This document shows, piece by piece, positions 1 to 13,300 of a stretch of 64,000 nt of DNA. Every line of letters begins with the position of its first letter. The stretch's first letter is position 1. Under the pieces are notes generated by a model that had not been told where the DNA came from, made no database searches, and saw only the letters and a list, made by a program, of their open reading frames with translations. The stretch lies in contig CM052357.1 in assembly GCA_028551475.1 (NCBI GenBank), positions 5,813,931 through 5,877,930 of the forward strand, read 5' to 3'. This DNA is from Casuarina equisetifolia (taxonomy: Eukaryota > Streptophyta > Magnoliopsida > Fagales > Casuarinaceae). The translations under genes and the position numbers were made by a program.

Positions 1-159
1 AATATTGTGGACTTTAATATCCTTACCCAAAGTGAAAAAGGTAAGGATAAAAGTAGCAAATAAAAGCTATTTTTTTTAACAATATTATTCATAGAAGAGT
101 TCAAATTTTATTTTCTAAATTCATTTCGAAAATACAATGTAGTTATGACTATGTATTTT

Positions 160-529
160 TCAATTTTCTTCCTCTTTTTTCTTTTACGTTTATAATTTTT
201 CGCTATTTATTAGAATATTTGATGTTTGATTTTTCTTCTCTCATAATCTTTCATACCTCATCCGTCTCCCTCCGTTTAGGACTGAGTGATATCTCTCTTT
301 GGGAAAAATGTTTGAGGTGAAGAAAAAATAAAATTAATAGTCAATAGAGTAAGTAGAACCACATACATTAAAAGGAGGATAAGGATAGTAACAACTCACG
401 ACTTTTTTGTGTTCTTGTTTCTTTCCCTGCAAGGATAATTTTCAAACGCTACCATCAATTTATGCATACTAGGCTTTATCACTCGAACTCAATTCTGCTC
501 TCCTACACCTTCGTCAATTTACGCTTCTC
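160..529 (+). promoter_or_regulatory. 5' flank/promoter of locus 1 LRR receptor kinase
   Basis: This is the non-coding region just upstream of the start codon at 530. It is clearly homologous to the flank of the locus 3 paralogue (about 47580-47921). Shared landmarks are a TTTATTAGAATATTTGA tract, a TCTCTCTTTGGGAAAAATGTTTGAGG-like tract near 293, an AGTAAGTAGAACCAC tract near 349, and a closing ACTAGGCTTTATCACTC-like tract near 468. The homology shows that the promoter was duplicated with the gene. I could not assign a specific TATA box or transcription start with confidence. Bases 1-159 show only AT-rich sequence. Confidence 0.5.
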
Positions 530-1376
530 ATGGAGAAATCCTTATTCATTTTCCTCCCAATTGTAGCACTCCTCCTGGTGCAGTGTCACATGTCTAGCAT
601 TGCTAACGCCGCAAATCTAAACATTACCACAGATCAATCTGCTCTTCTCGCCTTTAAGGCTCATATTACTTATGACCCTCACAGTTTCTTAACAACCAAT
701 TGGTCCAACACCACCTCTGCTTGCAGTTGGGTTGGAGTCACTTGTGGTTCTAGCCATCACCGAATCACTGTCTTGAATCTGTCTTTCATGAACCTTACAG
801 GCACCATTCCTCCACAGATGGGAAACCTCTCATTTCTTGTTAGCTTGAGCATCGAAAACAATAGCTTTTATGGCTCTTTGCCCAATGAGTTGGCACGTCT
901 TTTCCGGTTGCAGGACTTATCCTTTGGATTCAATAACTTTGGCGGAGAGATCCCATCTTGGATAGGACAGTTATCCAAACTTCAAAATTTGTCTCTGTTC
1001 AATAACAATTTCGTCGGTAGTATTCCACAATCTTTATCCAACATTTCGTCTTTGCAAAAGATGGATCTTCGTTATAACCAGCTTTCAGGGTCCATTCCTT
1101 CCTCTGTACTCAACATGTCTTCACTACGAGTCATAGATCTTAAATCCAATAAGCTTTCTGGTGGACTACCAATAGATGTGTTCCATTTACCCAACTTACA
1201 ACGTCTTAGGCTATCTTATAATCAGTTCCAAGGTGAAATTCCATCTAGTTTGTTTAAGTGCACGGAGCTGCAATATTTGTCGTTAGCAGACAATAACTTT
1301 ACAGGAAAGATACTTTTAGGAATTGAGAATCTAACCTCACTCTCAAAGCTATATCTTGACAAGAACAAATTTGAAG
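530..1376 (+). CDS. Locus 1 exon 1: signal peptide, LRRNT and first LRRs
   Basis: Exon 1 starts at the first ATG of the conserved [19 protein letters not shown] leader, shared with locus 3 (MEKSFFVFLLCVALLRVQC). It encodes a signal peptide of about 27 residues, an N-terminal LRR cap ([12 protein letters not shown]...NWSN...CSWVGVTC) and about eight LRRs. It ends at GAA G|gtttgt (1376/1377), phase 1. Without splicing, the frame runs 15 more codons into the intron and stops at 1423. The same readthrough tail is kept in the paralogues. Confidence 0.85.
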
Positions 1377-4300
1377 GTTTGTTTAATCTTATTCTAGTTA
1401 ATTTTTATTATTTAGTTGATTAACAAATTTAATTATTTATCAAAGTTATATCTTGACAACAACAAATTTGAAGGCTTGTTTAATCTTATTCTAATCAATT
1501 ATTATTCTTTAGTTGATTAACAAATTTAATTATTTGTCTCTAATAAGTGTTGTAACGAAAGGCTCTCATTAGACATGCAAGACACAACTCAAGCAGCAAA
1601 AGTGCAAGAAACACAATCTTTAAAATAGTTTGGATAAATTCAAAAGTATACAAATTACATACACATCTCATTTTTTAACTAGATTGGCTACTTGGTCATA
1701 CTTGGAGTAGTTGGAATGCTATAGTGAAATATAGTAGCAGCATGATACTGTGCACACCCTTTTTTCTATGCATAAATTTCCAACAAATTGCACTCCATCC
1801 TTACCATTTCCTAACCTCTTAATAAACCTAAGAGGAGAAGTTACAATATTGCTTTTATCATCTATTCTAATTCTAAATACATCTTAAGAGGTAAAAGGAC
1901 AATTGTGTCCTCACTAATTATTAGAATTCCCAACAATAAGTAAATCTTTCATAAGTGATCTCCAATCCACATGTTCAAGTTCATGTGATTACAATTTCTA
2001 TCATTGACATCTAATTATTTCATTGGAGGACAACCCTTAGAAATTAGAAATTTAGCCATGTTAACAAAATTGTACCTTGATGAGAACAACTTTGAAGGTA
2101 AGTTAATCTTGTTTTGGTTTGCTTTAGTCTTATTTTTGTCCATTTACTATCCACATTATTTCTTTAGTATGTCATCCTTGCGAATAATTAGTGTTAGTTA
2201 CAATTAGCTTTTGTACTCCATTCATGCCTCCCTGTACACATTGTAAAAGAGAAACTTATCCATAAACAATAAGCTTTCTAGCTCCTTGACTACCATAACT
2301 TCAAACCTTCTTCCTCACAAGTCATAGTTCTCTATTATAATAAACTTTCATCATTGCAATACTTAACACCCTTAGAAAATAGTTTCTTAGGAATAAAAAA
2401 TTTGACCCTAAAAACTTATGTTTTGATCTATTCTAATGTCCTTTTTTTTTATAATCTTTTTTTCTCTTTTCTATCATCTATCGGTTTGAAAATTTAAATA
2501 AAAGACCTATAAAATTTCACATATAGGAAACTAACCATAATATCCCATAACTTCGTGAATAAAATAAAGGCTCAATAGTGCTATCAAATTTTGTAGCTAT
2601 TTGTTTGATATTATTTCCACTTAGCTAACAAAGTGACGATAATTAGTTGCTAAAGCTTCATTGAGGTAATCAATTCATGGATCAGCTCCATTGTAGGATC
2701 CTTTCACAAATCCATAATCTAGCTATGGAAAAATATTATGTAAAAACCAAAAGTTTTATTAAACAATAGTTTTTTTTCCTTTATAAAGAGGAGTATCAAG
2801 AAGACTCACCTTACTATTTAACTTGCCCCTTTGTCTTGAACAAGAGAGAGTTGACAACAACAAAATAAAATGATAAGATGAAGATCCCAGAGTTCTAGAT
2901 TGTGTTGAATATTGTATTTATGCTTGAAATGCTAATTTTTATCATAAATCAAGTTAATAGTAAATAAATCTTTGTCTCCAATAAAAAATATTCCCAAATA
3001 AGATTTAGTCAATCTAAAACTTATATTATATTTACTATATTTGACTTTTTATTTTTCATCCTTCAATTAGCATCCATGATTTTTGCTTTTGTTTTAGGGT
3101 TTATTATTAACTAAACCCTAACTTTATAGGAAGGATGCCTTTGGGAATTGGAAATCTAACCTTACCCTTAAAGTTAAACCTTGACAACAACAAATTTGAA
3201 TATGTGTTTGGTCTTATTGTAGCCAATTATTTTTATTTATTTAATTAAAAAATTTAATTATTTATTTCTAATAAGCAGCTCTTTCATAGATGATCTCTCA
3301 TCCACCACGTTCAAGTGCAAGCAATTACAAGTTCTATCACTGTCATCTAATCAGTTCAGTGGGGAAGTACCTTTGGAAATTGGGAATTTAACCATGTTAA
3401 CAGAATTGTACCTTGATGAGAACAACTTTAAAGGTAAGTTAATCTTGTTTTAGTTTGCTTTAGTCTTATTTTTGCTTTACTATCAACGTTATTTATTTAG
3501 CATGTCATCCTTGTGAATAATTAGTGTTAATTACAATTAGCTTTTTGTACTCCATTCATGCCTCCTTATCTACATTCTAAGAAAGAAACTTATCTACAGA
3601 GAATAAGCTTTCTCGCTTCATGCTTTCTATTACTTTCAAACCTTCTTCCTCACAAGTCATCATTCTCTACTATAATAAAATTTCTTCATTGCACTAATTA
3701 TCTTACTTTGTCTCATAATCAATTCCATCATGAATTCCCATCCAGTTTATTTAAATGTAAAGAGATTCAACTTTTATTGTTGGCATACATTAACTTTTTA
3801 GGAAGGATACTTTTGGAAATTGGAAATCTAACCTTACTTTCAAAGTTATACCTCATTCATAACAACCGTGAAGGCATATGTAGTCCCATTTTAGTCAATT
3901 TTTATTCTTTAGTTGATTAGTAAAATTAATTATTTGTTCCTAATAGATAAACTTCTTAGAAGTGATCTCTCATCCACCATGTCTAAGTGTGGACAGTTAC
4001 AAAATCTATCACTAGCAGATAATCATTTCATTAGAACAATACCATTGGAAATTGGAAATTTAACCATGGTAACAACATTACAACTTAGTGGCAACTACTT
4101 TGAAGGCAAGTTACTATTGTTTTGGTTTGCTTTAGTCTTATTGTAGTCAATCTAATATCATTATAACATCTTTATTTACATATCAACTTAGGGAATAATC
4201 CAAAATTTTTATTAAGCAATTAGATTTTGTTTTATTACCCCCCCCCCAACCCCCACTTTTTTAGAAGGATTCTCAAGAAAACTTGCAGTATTATTCAACG

Positions 4301-7300
4301 TGTGCTTTTGTCTTGAATATCATATTTAATACTTATACTCTAATATTATGTTTGAAAATTATTAATTTTTATCAAAATCTAACTCTAAAAATATTCCTAA
4401 ATAAGATCTAGTCAATATAAAACATATTATATTTAATATATTCAATATTTTATTTTTGTCCTTCAATTAGTATCTAAAAATTTTTGTGTTTGTTTAAGTC
4501 CATTAGATGCACATTTATGATTGTTAAAAGGGTAAAAAAAATGAATTTTGATTAGCTGATCTACAAAGTGAAAACTATAAGCTCAATATTATTAGAATCA
4601 TTCTGTCTTTAATATTTTTTATTATAGGAAACATTTGTTATTATTATGTTTTGGTTACTAGACATCCACAATAACCATTTTTACATAACTTTTTGGTAGT
4701 ATTCCACAATCTTTATCCAACATTTTGTCTTTGCAAAAGATGGAACTTCATTATAACTAGCTTTTAGGGTCCATTCCTTCCTCTGTACTCAACATGTCTT
4801 TATTACGAGTCATAGATCTTAAATCCAATAAGCTTTCTGGTGGACTACCAATAGATGTGTTCCACCATTTACCTAACTTACAACATCTTAGGCTATCTTA
4901 TAATCAATTCCAAGGTGAAATCCCATCTAGTTTGTTTTAGTGCATGGAACTACAATATTTGTCGTTAGCAGACAATAACTTTAGAGGAAAGATACTTTTA
5001 GGAATTAAGAATCTAACCTCACTCTTAGAGCTATATCTCTACGAGAACAAATTTGAAGGTTTGTTTAATCTTATTCTAGTTAATTTTTATTATTTAGTTG
5101 ATTAATAAATTTAATTATTTATCAAAGTTATATCTTGACAACAACAAATTTGAAAGTTTGTTTAATCTTATTCTAGTCAATTATTATTCTTTAGTTGATT
5201 AACAAATTTAATTATTTGTCTCTAATAAGTGTTGTAATGAAATGCTCTAATTAGATGCCTAAGATGCACAACTCAAGCAACAAAAGTGCAAGAAACACAA
5301 TCTTTAAAATAGTTTGGACAAATTCATCCTACCTTCAAAGTTATTAGTAGATTTACCAACCCCCTTTCCTTCTCATTAAGATAAAAATCAAAAGTATACA
5401 AGTTACATACACATCTCATTTTTTAACTAGATTGGCTACTTCATCATACTTGGAGTAGTTGGAATGCTATAGTGACATATAGTAGTAGCATGATACTGTG
5501 CACACCCTTTTTTCTATGCATAAATTTCCAACAAATTGCACTCCATCCTTACCATTTCCTAACCTCTTAATAAACCTAAGAGGAGAAGTTACAATATTGC
5601 TTTTATCATCTATTCTAATTCTAAATACATCTTAAGAGGTAAAAGGACAATTGTGTCCTCACTAATTATTAGAATTCCCAACAATAAGTAAATCTTTCAT
5701 AAGTGATCTCCCATCCACATGTTCAAGTGTATGTGATTACAATTTCTATCATTGACATCTAATTATTTCATTGGAGGACAACCCTTAGAAATTAGAAATT
5801 TAGCCATGTTAACAAAATTGTACCTTGATGAGAACAACTTTGAAGGTAAGTTAATCTTGTTTTGGTTTGCTTTAGTCTTATTTTTGTCCATTTACTATCC
5901 ACATTATTTCTTTAGTATGTCATCCTTGCGAATAATTAGTGTTAGTTACAATTAGCTTTTGTACTCCATTCATGCCTCCCTGTACACATTGTAAAAGAGA
6001 AACTTATCCACAAAGAATAAGCTTTCTAGCTCCTTGCCTACCATTACTTCAAACCTTTTTCCTCACAAGTCATAGTTCTCTATTATAATAAACTTTCACC
6101 ATTGCAATACTTAACACCCTTAGAAAATAGTTTCTTAGGAATAAAAAATTTGACCCTAAAAACTTATGTTTTGATCTATTCTAATGTCCTTTTTTTTTAT
6201 AATCTTTTTTTCTCTTTTCTATCATCTATCGGTTTGAAAATTTAAATAGAAGACCTATAAAATTTCACATATAGGAAACTAACCATAATATCCCATAACT
6301 TCGTGAATAAAATAAAGGCTCAATAGTGTTATCAAATTTTGTGGCCATTTGTTTGATATTATTTCCACTTAGCTAACAAAGGGACTATAATTAGTTACTA
6401 AAGCTTCATTAAGGTAATCAATTCATGGATTAGGTCCATTGTAGGATCCTTTCACAAATCCACATTCTAGTTATGGAAAAATATTATGTATAAACCAAAA
6501 GTTTTATTAAACAATAGTTTTTTTTCCTTTATAAAGAGGAGCATCAAGAAGACTCACAATGCTATTTAACTTGCTCATTTGTCTTGAACATGAGAAAGTT
6601 GACAACGACAAAATAAAATGATAAGATGAAGATTACAAAGTTCTAGAATATGATGAATATTGTATTTAAAATGTAAACTCTAATATTATGTTTGAAATGC
6701 TAATTTTTATCATAAATCAAGTCAATAGTAAATAAATCTTTGTGTGTAATAAAAAAATTCCCACATAAGATTTAGTCAATAAAAACTTATATTATACTAA
6801 GTATATTTGACTTTTTATTTTTTGTCCTTCAATTTGTATCCATGATTTTTGTTTTTGTTTTGGGGTTTATTATCAACTAAATCCTAAACTTTACAAGAAG
6901 GATGCCTTTGGGAATTGGAAATCTAACCTTACTTTCAAAGTTAAACCTTGACAATAACAAATTTGAAGATGTGTTTAGTCTTATTATAGCCAATTATTGT
7001 TATTTTGTTTATTAAAAAATTTAATTATTTATTTATAATAAGTAGCTCTTTCATAGGTGATCTTCCATCCACATATTTAAGTGCATGTGATTACAATTTC
7101 TATCATTGACATCTAATTATTTTATCGGAGGACAACCTTTAGAAATTAGAAATTTAGCCATGTTAACAAAATTGTACCTTGATGAGAACAACTTTAAAGG
7201 TAAGTTAATCTTGTTTTAGTTTGCCTTAGTCTTATTTTTGTCCACTTACTATCCACATTATTTCTTTAGCATGTCATCCTTGCGAATAATTGGCATTAGT

Positions 7301-10300
7301 TACAATTAGCTTTTGCCATTCATGCCTCCTTATCTACATTGTAAAGGAGAAACTTATCCACATAGAATAACCTTTCTAGCTCCTTGCCTTCCATTCATTT
7401 CAAACCTTCTTCCTCACATGTCATAGTTCTCTATTATAATAAAATTTATTCATTTCAATACTTGTCATCCTTAGAAAACAGTTTTTAGGAATAAAAAATT
7501 TGACATAAAAAACTTATGTCTTGATCTCTTCTAATGTCTTTTCTTTCTTGGCCTTTTTCTATTATCTATTGCTTTGAAAGTTTAAATAGAAGATGTAGAA
7601 AATGTCACATATAAGAAATTAACAATAATCTCCCATAACCTCATGAATATATAAAGGTCAATAGTGTTATCAAATTTTTTTGTTATTTGTTTGGTACTTT
7701 TACTACTTAGCTGACAAAGTGACTATAATTAGTTGCTAAAGCTTCATTAAGGTAATCAATTCATGGGATCAACTCCATTGTAGAAGCCTTTCAAAAGTTT
7801 TATTAAACAATAAATTTTTTTTCCTCTATAAATAGGATTATCAAGAAATCACATATAACTATTTAACTTGCCCCTTTGTCTTAAACATAAGAAAGTTGAC
7901 AAAAACAAAATATAATGATAGTGAAGACTATGAAGTTCTAGTTTGTGATTAATATCGTTTTTAAAACATAAACTCTAAAATTATGTTTGAAAACATTAAT
8001 TTTTATTACAAATTATGTCAATAGTAAATAAATCTTTGTGTCCAATAAAAAATATTCCCAAAGAAGATTAGTCAATAAAAACTTATATTATACTAAGTAT
8101 GCTTAAATTTTTATTTTTTGTCCTTCAATTTGTATTCATGATTTTTTTTTTTTGTTTTGGGGTTTGTTATCAACTAAACCCTAAACTTTACAAGAAAGAT
8201 GCCTTTAGGAATTGGAAAACTAATCTTACTCTCAAAGTTAAACCTTGACAACAACAAATTTGAAGTTTTGTTGTGTCTTATTGTAATAAGTTATTATTAT
8301 TTAGTTGATTAACAAATTTAATTATTTTTTTTCTAATAAATAACTCTTTTGTAGGTGATTTTCCATCCACCATCTTCAAGTGCAAGCAATTACAATTTCT
8401 AGTATTATCATCTAATCATTTCAGTGGGGGAGTACTTTTAGAAATTGGAAACTTAAGCTTGCTAACAAAATTATACCTTGATGAGAACAACTTTAAAGGT
8501 AAGTTAATCTTGTTTCTAAACAATAGAGGTTTTTTTCTTCTTCCTTTTATAAGGTGGATTCTTAAGAAGATTATATTACTATTTAACATGTCCCTTTGTC
8601 TTGAACATGGGTTAGTTTACAAAGACAAAGCGAACTAAAAAGGTGAAGATTACATAATTTAAGTTTGTGGTGAATATATTATAGAGGCTTTTTTCCTCTT
8701 CCTTTTATAAAAAGGATTCTCAAGAAGACTTATATTACTATTTAACATACTCTTTTGCTTTGAACATGGGTCACTTTACAAAGACAAGATAAACTAATGA
8801 GGTAAAGATCACATACCTAAAGTTTGTGATGAATATTGTATTTAAAACTTATATTGCAACATTTGGTTTGGAAACATTAATTTTTATCAAAGGTTAACTT
8901 AGTGGTGTGTAAATCTTTATATCTTACAAAAGATATTGCCAAATAAGATTTAGTCAATAAAAACTTATATTATACTAAGTATACTTGACTTTTTATTTTT
9001 TTTCCTTCAATTTGTATTCATGATTTTTGTTTTTGTTTTGGGGTTTGTTATCAACTAAACCCTAAACTTTACAAGAAAGATGCCTTTAGGAATTGGAAAT
9101 CTAATCTTACTCTCAAAGTTAAACCTTGACAACAACAATTTGAAGTTTTGTTGTGTCTTATTGTAATAAGTTATTATTATTTAGTTGATTAACAAATTTA
9201 ATTATTTTTTTCTAATAAATAACTCTTTTGTAGGTGATCTTCCATCCACCATCTTCAAGTGCAAGCAATTACAATTTCTAGTATTATCATCTAATCATTT
9301 CAGTGGGGGAGTACCTTTAGAAATTGGAAACTTAAGCTTGCTAACAAAATTATACCTTGATGAGAACAACTTTAAAGGTAAGTTAATCTTGTTTCTAAAC
9401 AATAGAGGTTTTTTTGTTCTTCCTTTTATAAGGTGGATTCTTAAGAAGACTTATATTACTATTTAACATGTCCCTTTGTCTTGAACATGGGTCAGTTTAC
9501 AAAGACAAAACAAACTAAAAAGGTGAAGATTACACAATTTAAGTTTGTGGTGAATATATTATAGAGGCTTTTTTCCTCTTCCTTTTATAAAAAGGATTCT
9601 CAAGAAGACTTATATTACTATTTAACATACTCCTTTGTTTTGAACATGGGTTAGTTTACAAAGACAAGATAAACTAATGAAGTAAAAATCATATACCTAA
9701 AGTTTGTGATGAATATTGTATTTAAAACTTATATTGCAACATGAGGTTTGGAAACATTAATTTTTATCAAAGGTTAACTTAGTGGTGTGTAAATCTTTAT
9801 ATCTTATAAAAGATATTGCCAAATAAGATTTAAGGAATGTTAAACTTATATTATTTTTATTTTTTGTCCTTAAATTAGTATCTTGGATTTTCTATGTTTG
9901 TTTAATTGCAATTAATGCCCATTATTTATTGTTAATGGCTAAAGAAAAGCATGTTGATTAGATAATCCCATAATCAATCAATAAAAATTCTAAGCTCAAT
10001 ATTATCGTAACATTTTTTACCTTTTTTTTTCTATTATAGTAAAGAACTATTGGTATTATTGTTCATTGGTTACTATATACCTACAGGAACCATCTACTAA
10101 CCCACTTGTCTTAAACCACAACATTAAATGAATGTCTTCTCAAGGCATTACTTAGTTTAAAATTATAAATTTATTTATGCTTAAATAAATAACTAAATAA
10201 AAAGTTTGATGATAAATGAGTTACTAGAAGAATATGAAACCCTTATTTTATCAACATTTAAACCTTTCAGAAAATATAGTTTTAGACAGTTTTAGATAGT

Positions 10301-13300
10301 CTTAGAATTATAGAAACTAGTTTAAGCTCCTTCACTTAAAAATGGATTTAGGACCATTCTTTAGTCTTTAGCAAGTCTTAAAGTTTTTTTTTTCTTCATA
10401 TATATCACATATATGCCCCTTTAGAACTTTGAAAGAAAAGAAAAAGAGATGTATATGGCTAAGATAGCCTTCTAACCAACAACAACATGAAACTGAAGAT
10501 AAGACAAGAAAAAAAGGCAAAGGATGAATCAACTTTATGAAAAGTAAGATTTTGATTTTGAAAGAACAAGTAGAAATTTATTAAATTTAATATTATTATG
10601 ACAAACAATAAGTTATGATATTTGTTTTAATTCTTTTAATAAATCAAAAATAAAATTTATTTTTAAATAAAAAATTCCCACCAATTTAAGTAGTTAGCAT
10701 GATGATCAAGTTAAGCACCATGTTAGACAAGCATAGATTTTCCACTTGATCATGGACTTTTATATATTCTCCTACCAATCTTGTCATAAAAAAAAATAAA
10801 AAGTAGTGACAAACAAAGACTAAGATTATATACAACTAGATATCAAATTGAAATGACTTGAGGCCTTTTTTTTTTGCACATAATAATTTGGTCTTTGAAA
10901 TTTGTTTCACTTACTAGAATGTTCAATTGCATGTATTAACTATCTAATGTTTTCTTTTGGTTAATGATGCATGGTTGTCAATTTTGTGGCAGGTGTAATC
11001 CCATCAGAGATTGGTAATCTACAAAAGCTTGAAATCTTGCAAGCTACTCTTAACCATTTTAATGGCCCAATTCCAACTAAAATCTTCAACATCTCAACAT
11101 TACAAGAAATCTCAATGCCTTTTAATAACTTATCAGGCCATCTTCCATCAAATATTGGCATTTTCGTTCCACATCTTCAGCATGTTTACCTTGAAGTTAA
11201 TAAGCTAAGTGGAACAATTCCTAACTCTATTTCCAATGCTTCACAACTTACTGAAATAGATCTAAGTGACAACTCATTTTCAGGCTTAATTCCTAAAGCA
11301 CTTGGGAATTTAAGACTCCTTCAGTGGCTTGATTTAGGAACTAATAACTTGACCATTGAATCTTCACCTTTTGAATCCAATTTTCTCTCTTTCTTTTCGA
11401 ATTTAGCAAATCTAATGCTATTAGATTTGTCATATAATCCATTAAATAAGATCCTTCCAACTTCCATTGGGAATCTCTCTAGATCTTTTCGAGAACTTCA
11501 CCTAGATAATTGTACTATCAAGGGCAACATTCCTCAAGACTTAGGAAATTTAACCAAATTGATGACTTTAAGTCTAGAGAGTAATGAGTTGACTGGATCA
11601 ATTCCGTCTACAATTGGAAAATTGAACAATCTTCAAGGTTTCTATGGTCAAAATAATGCAGTAGAAGGTCCCATCCCATCAAATCTTTGTCACTTGAGAA
11701 AATTATACACATTATCCTTTAGCAATAATGAGCTTTCTGGCCCCATTCCTTCATGTTTAAATAATCTCACTTTTTTGAGATATTTTTTCTTAGGCTCTAA
11801 CCAAATAACTTCTCTAATTCCTTGGAGTTTATGGAGCCTTACCTATATCTTGGAAGTTAACCTTTCCTCAAATGCACTCAATGGCATTCTCCCACCAGAA
11901 ATTGGAAGTCTAAAGGTCTTGATTGAATTAGACTTATCAAGAAACCAGTTGTCAAGTGATATCCCACAAATAATTGATAGCTTTAAAGATATGACATATC
12001 TTTCTTTGGCAAACAATCAATTAAAAGGTTCAATACCTGACTCAATTGGTAAATTGGTAAGCTTGGAAATTTTGGATCTTTCCAATAATAACTTATCAGG
12101 GGAAATTCCAAAATCTTTGGAAGCACTTTTATACCTCAAATATCTAAATGTCTCTTTTAATAGACTGCAAGGAAAAATTCCAGAAGGAGGACCATTTGTA
12201 CACTTCTTAGCTACATCATTTATTTCAAATGATGGTCTTTGTGGTGCTTCCCGGCTACAAGTTCTCCCTTGTAAAGGTGTTTCTCAGTTAGATAAAACTA
12301 TACCATCTTACACATTAAAGTTTTTACTACCAATAGTTGGGTTAGCAATGGTTACAATTGTTCTTGTGTTAATGTGGAAAAGATGTAGAAATAAGAATGC
12401 AAAATTTCAAGTTGAAAGGGACTTATCATATTTACCAATATTAAGAAGGATTTCCCACCAAGAACTTATAAAAGCAACATATGGATTTAACGCAAATAAC
12501 TTTCTAGGTGAAGGGAGTTTTGGATCAGTATATAAAGGGAAACTTTTAGATGGGATGAATGTTGCAATAAAAGTTTTAAATTTAGAAGTAGAAGGGGCTT
12601 TGCAAGTTTTTAGTGTAGAGTGCCAAATTTTATGCAACATTCGCCATCGAAATCTTGTTAAAATCATTAGCATTTGTAATACCATGAACTTTAAAGCACT
12701 TATATTGGAGTACATGCCTAATGGAAGCCTAGAAAAGTGGTTGCATTCTCCAAACTACCACTTAAACTTTTTCCAAAGGTTAAATATAATGGTTGACGTT
12801 GCATCAGCATTGGAATATCTCCATCATGGGTATTCAGTACCTATAGTTCATTGTGATTTAAAGCCTAGTAATGTGCTATTAGATAAAGATTTGGTTGCAC
12901 ATGTAGCTGATTTTGGCATTGCTAAACTCTTAGGAGATGTAAATTCTTTGATGCAAACAATGACTCTTGCTACAATTGGGTACATGGCACCAGGTATTTT
13001 TTTCAATTTGCAACATAAGCTAGGATATTTAGCATTTTACACATGCATATATGGATAACAATGGGCATTAGATAAAATGTTGATTATTCCACTTTATCTT
13101 TTTGAAATTTTTTATTTCATTGACGTGTAATATAATTTTTTTTCTCTTGATTAATTGAAATGTTACACAGAATATGGATTAGGAGGAATTGTTTCTACAA
13201 GAGGTGATGTGTATAGTTTTGGAATTTTACTAATGGAAACTTTCACAAGAAAGAAGCCCACAGATGTCATGTTTAATGGAGAGGTAAGTCTGAAGCATTG

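Larger units (their letters stand above)
8190..9850 (+). repeat. 879-bp tandem duplication carrying LRR cassettes 2 and 3
   Basis: Two adjacent units each contain the half-LRR remnant, about 90 bases of intron, the 144-nt cassette and a downstream tract with CTTTTATAA and TTTAACATG landmarks. Corresponding points are 8355 and 9234. Within the cassettes only two bases differ, so this is the youngest expansion visible in the intron. Confidence 0.75.

Noticed and set aside
10971..10992. In-frame ATG (MVVNF) just upstream of the main exon, conserved in locus 3
   Set aside because: It lies before a canonical acceptor, and the conserved GGT codon is completed across the splice. A start here would remove the signal peptide. 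Conservation is explained by recent duplication.
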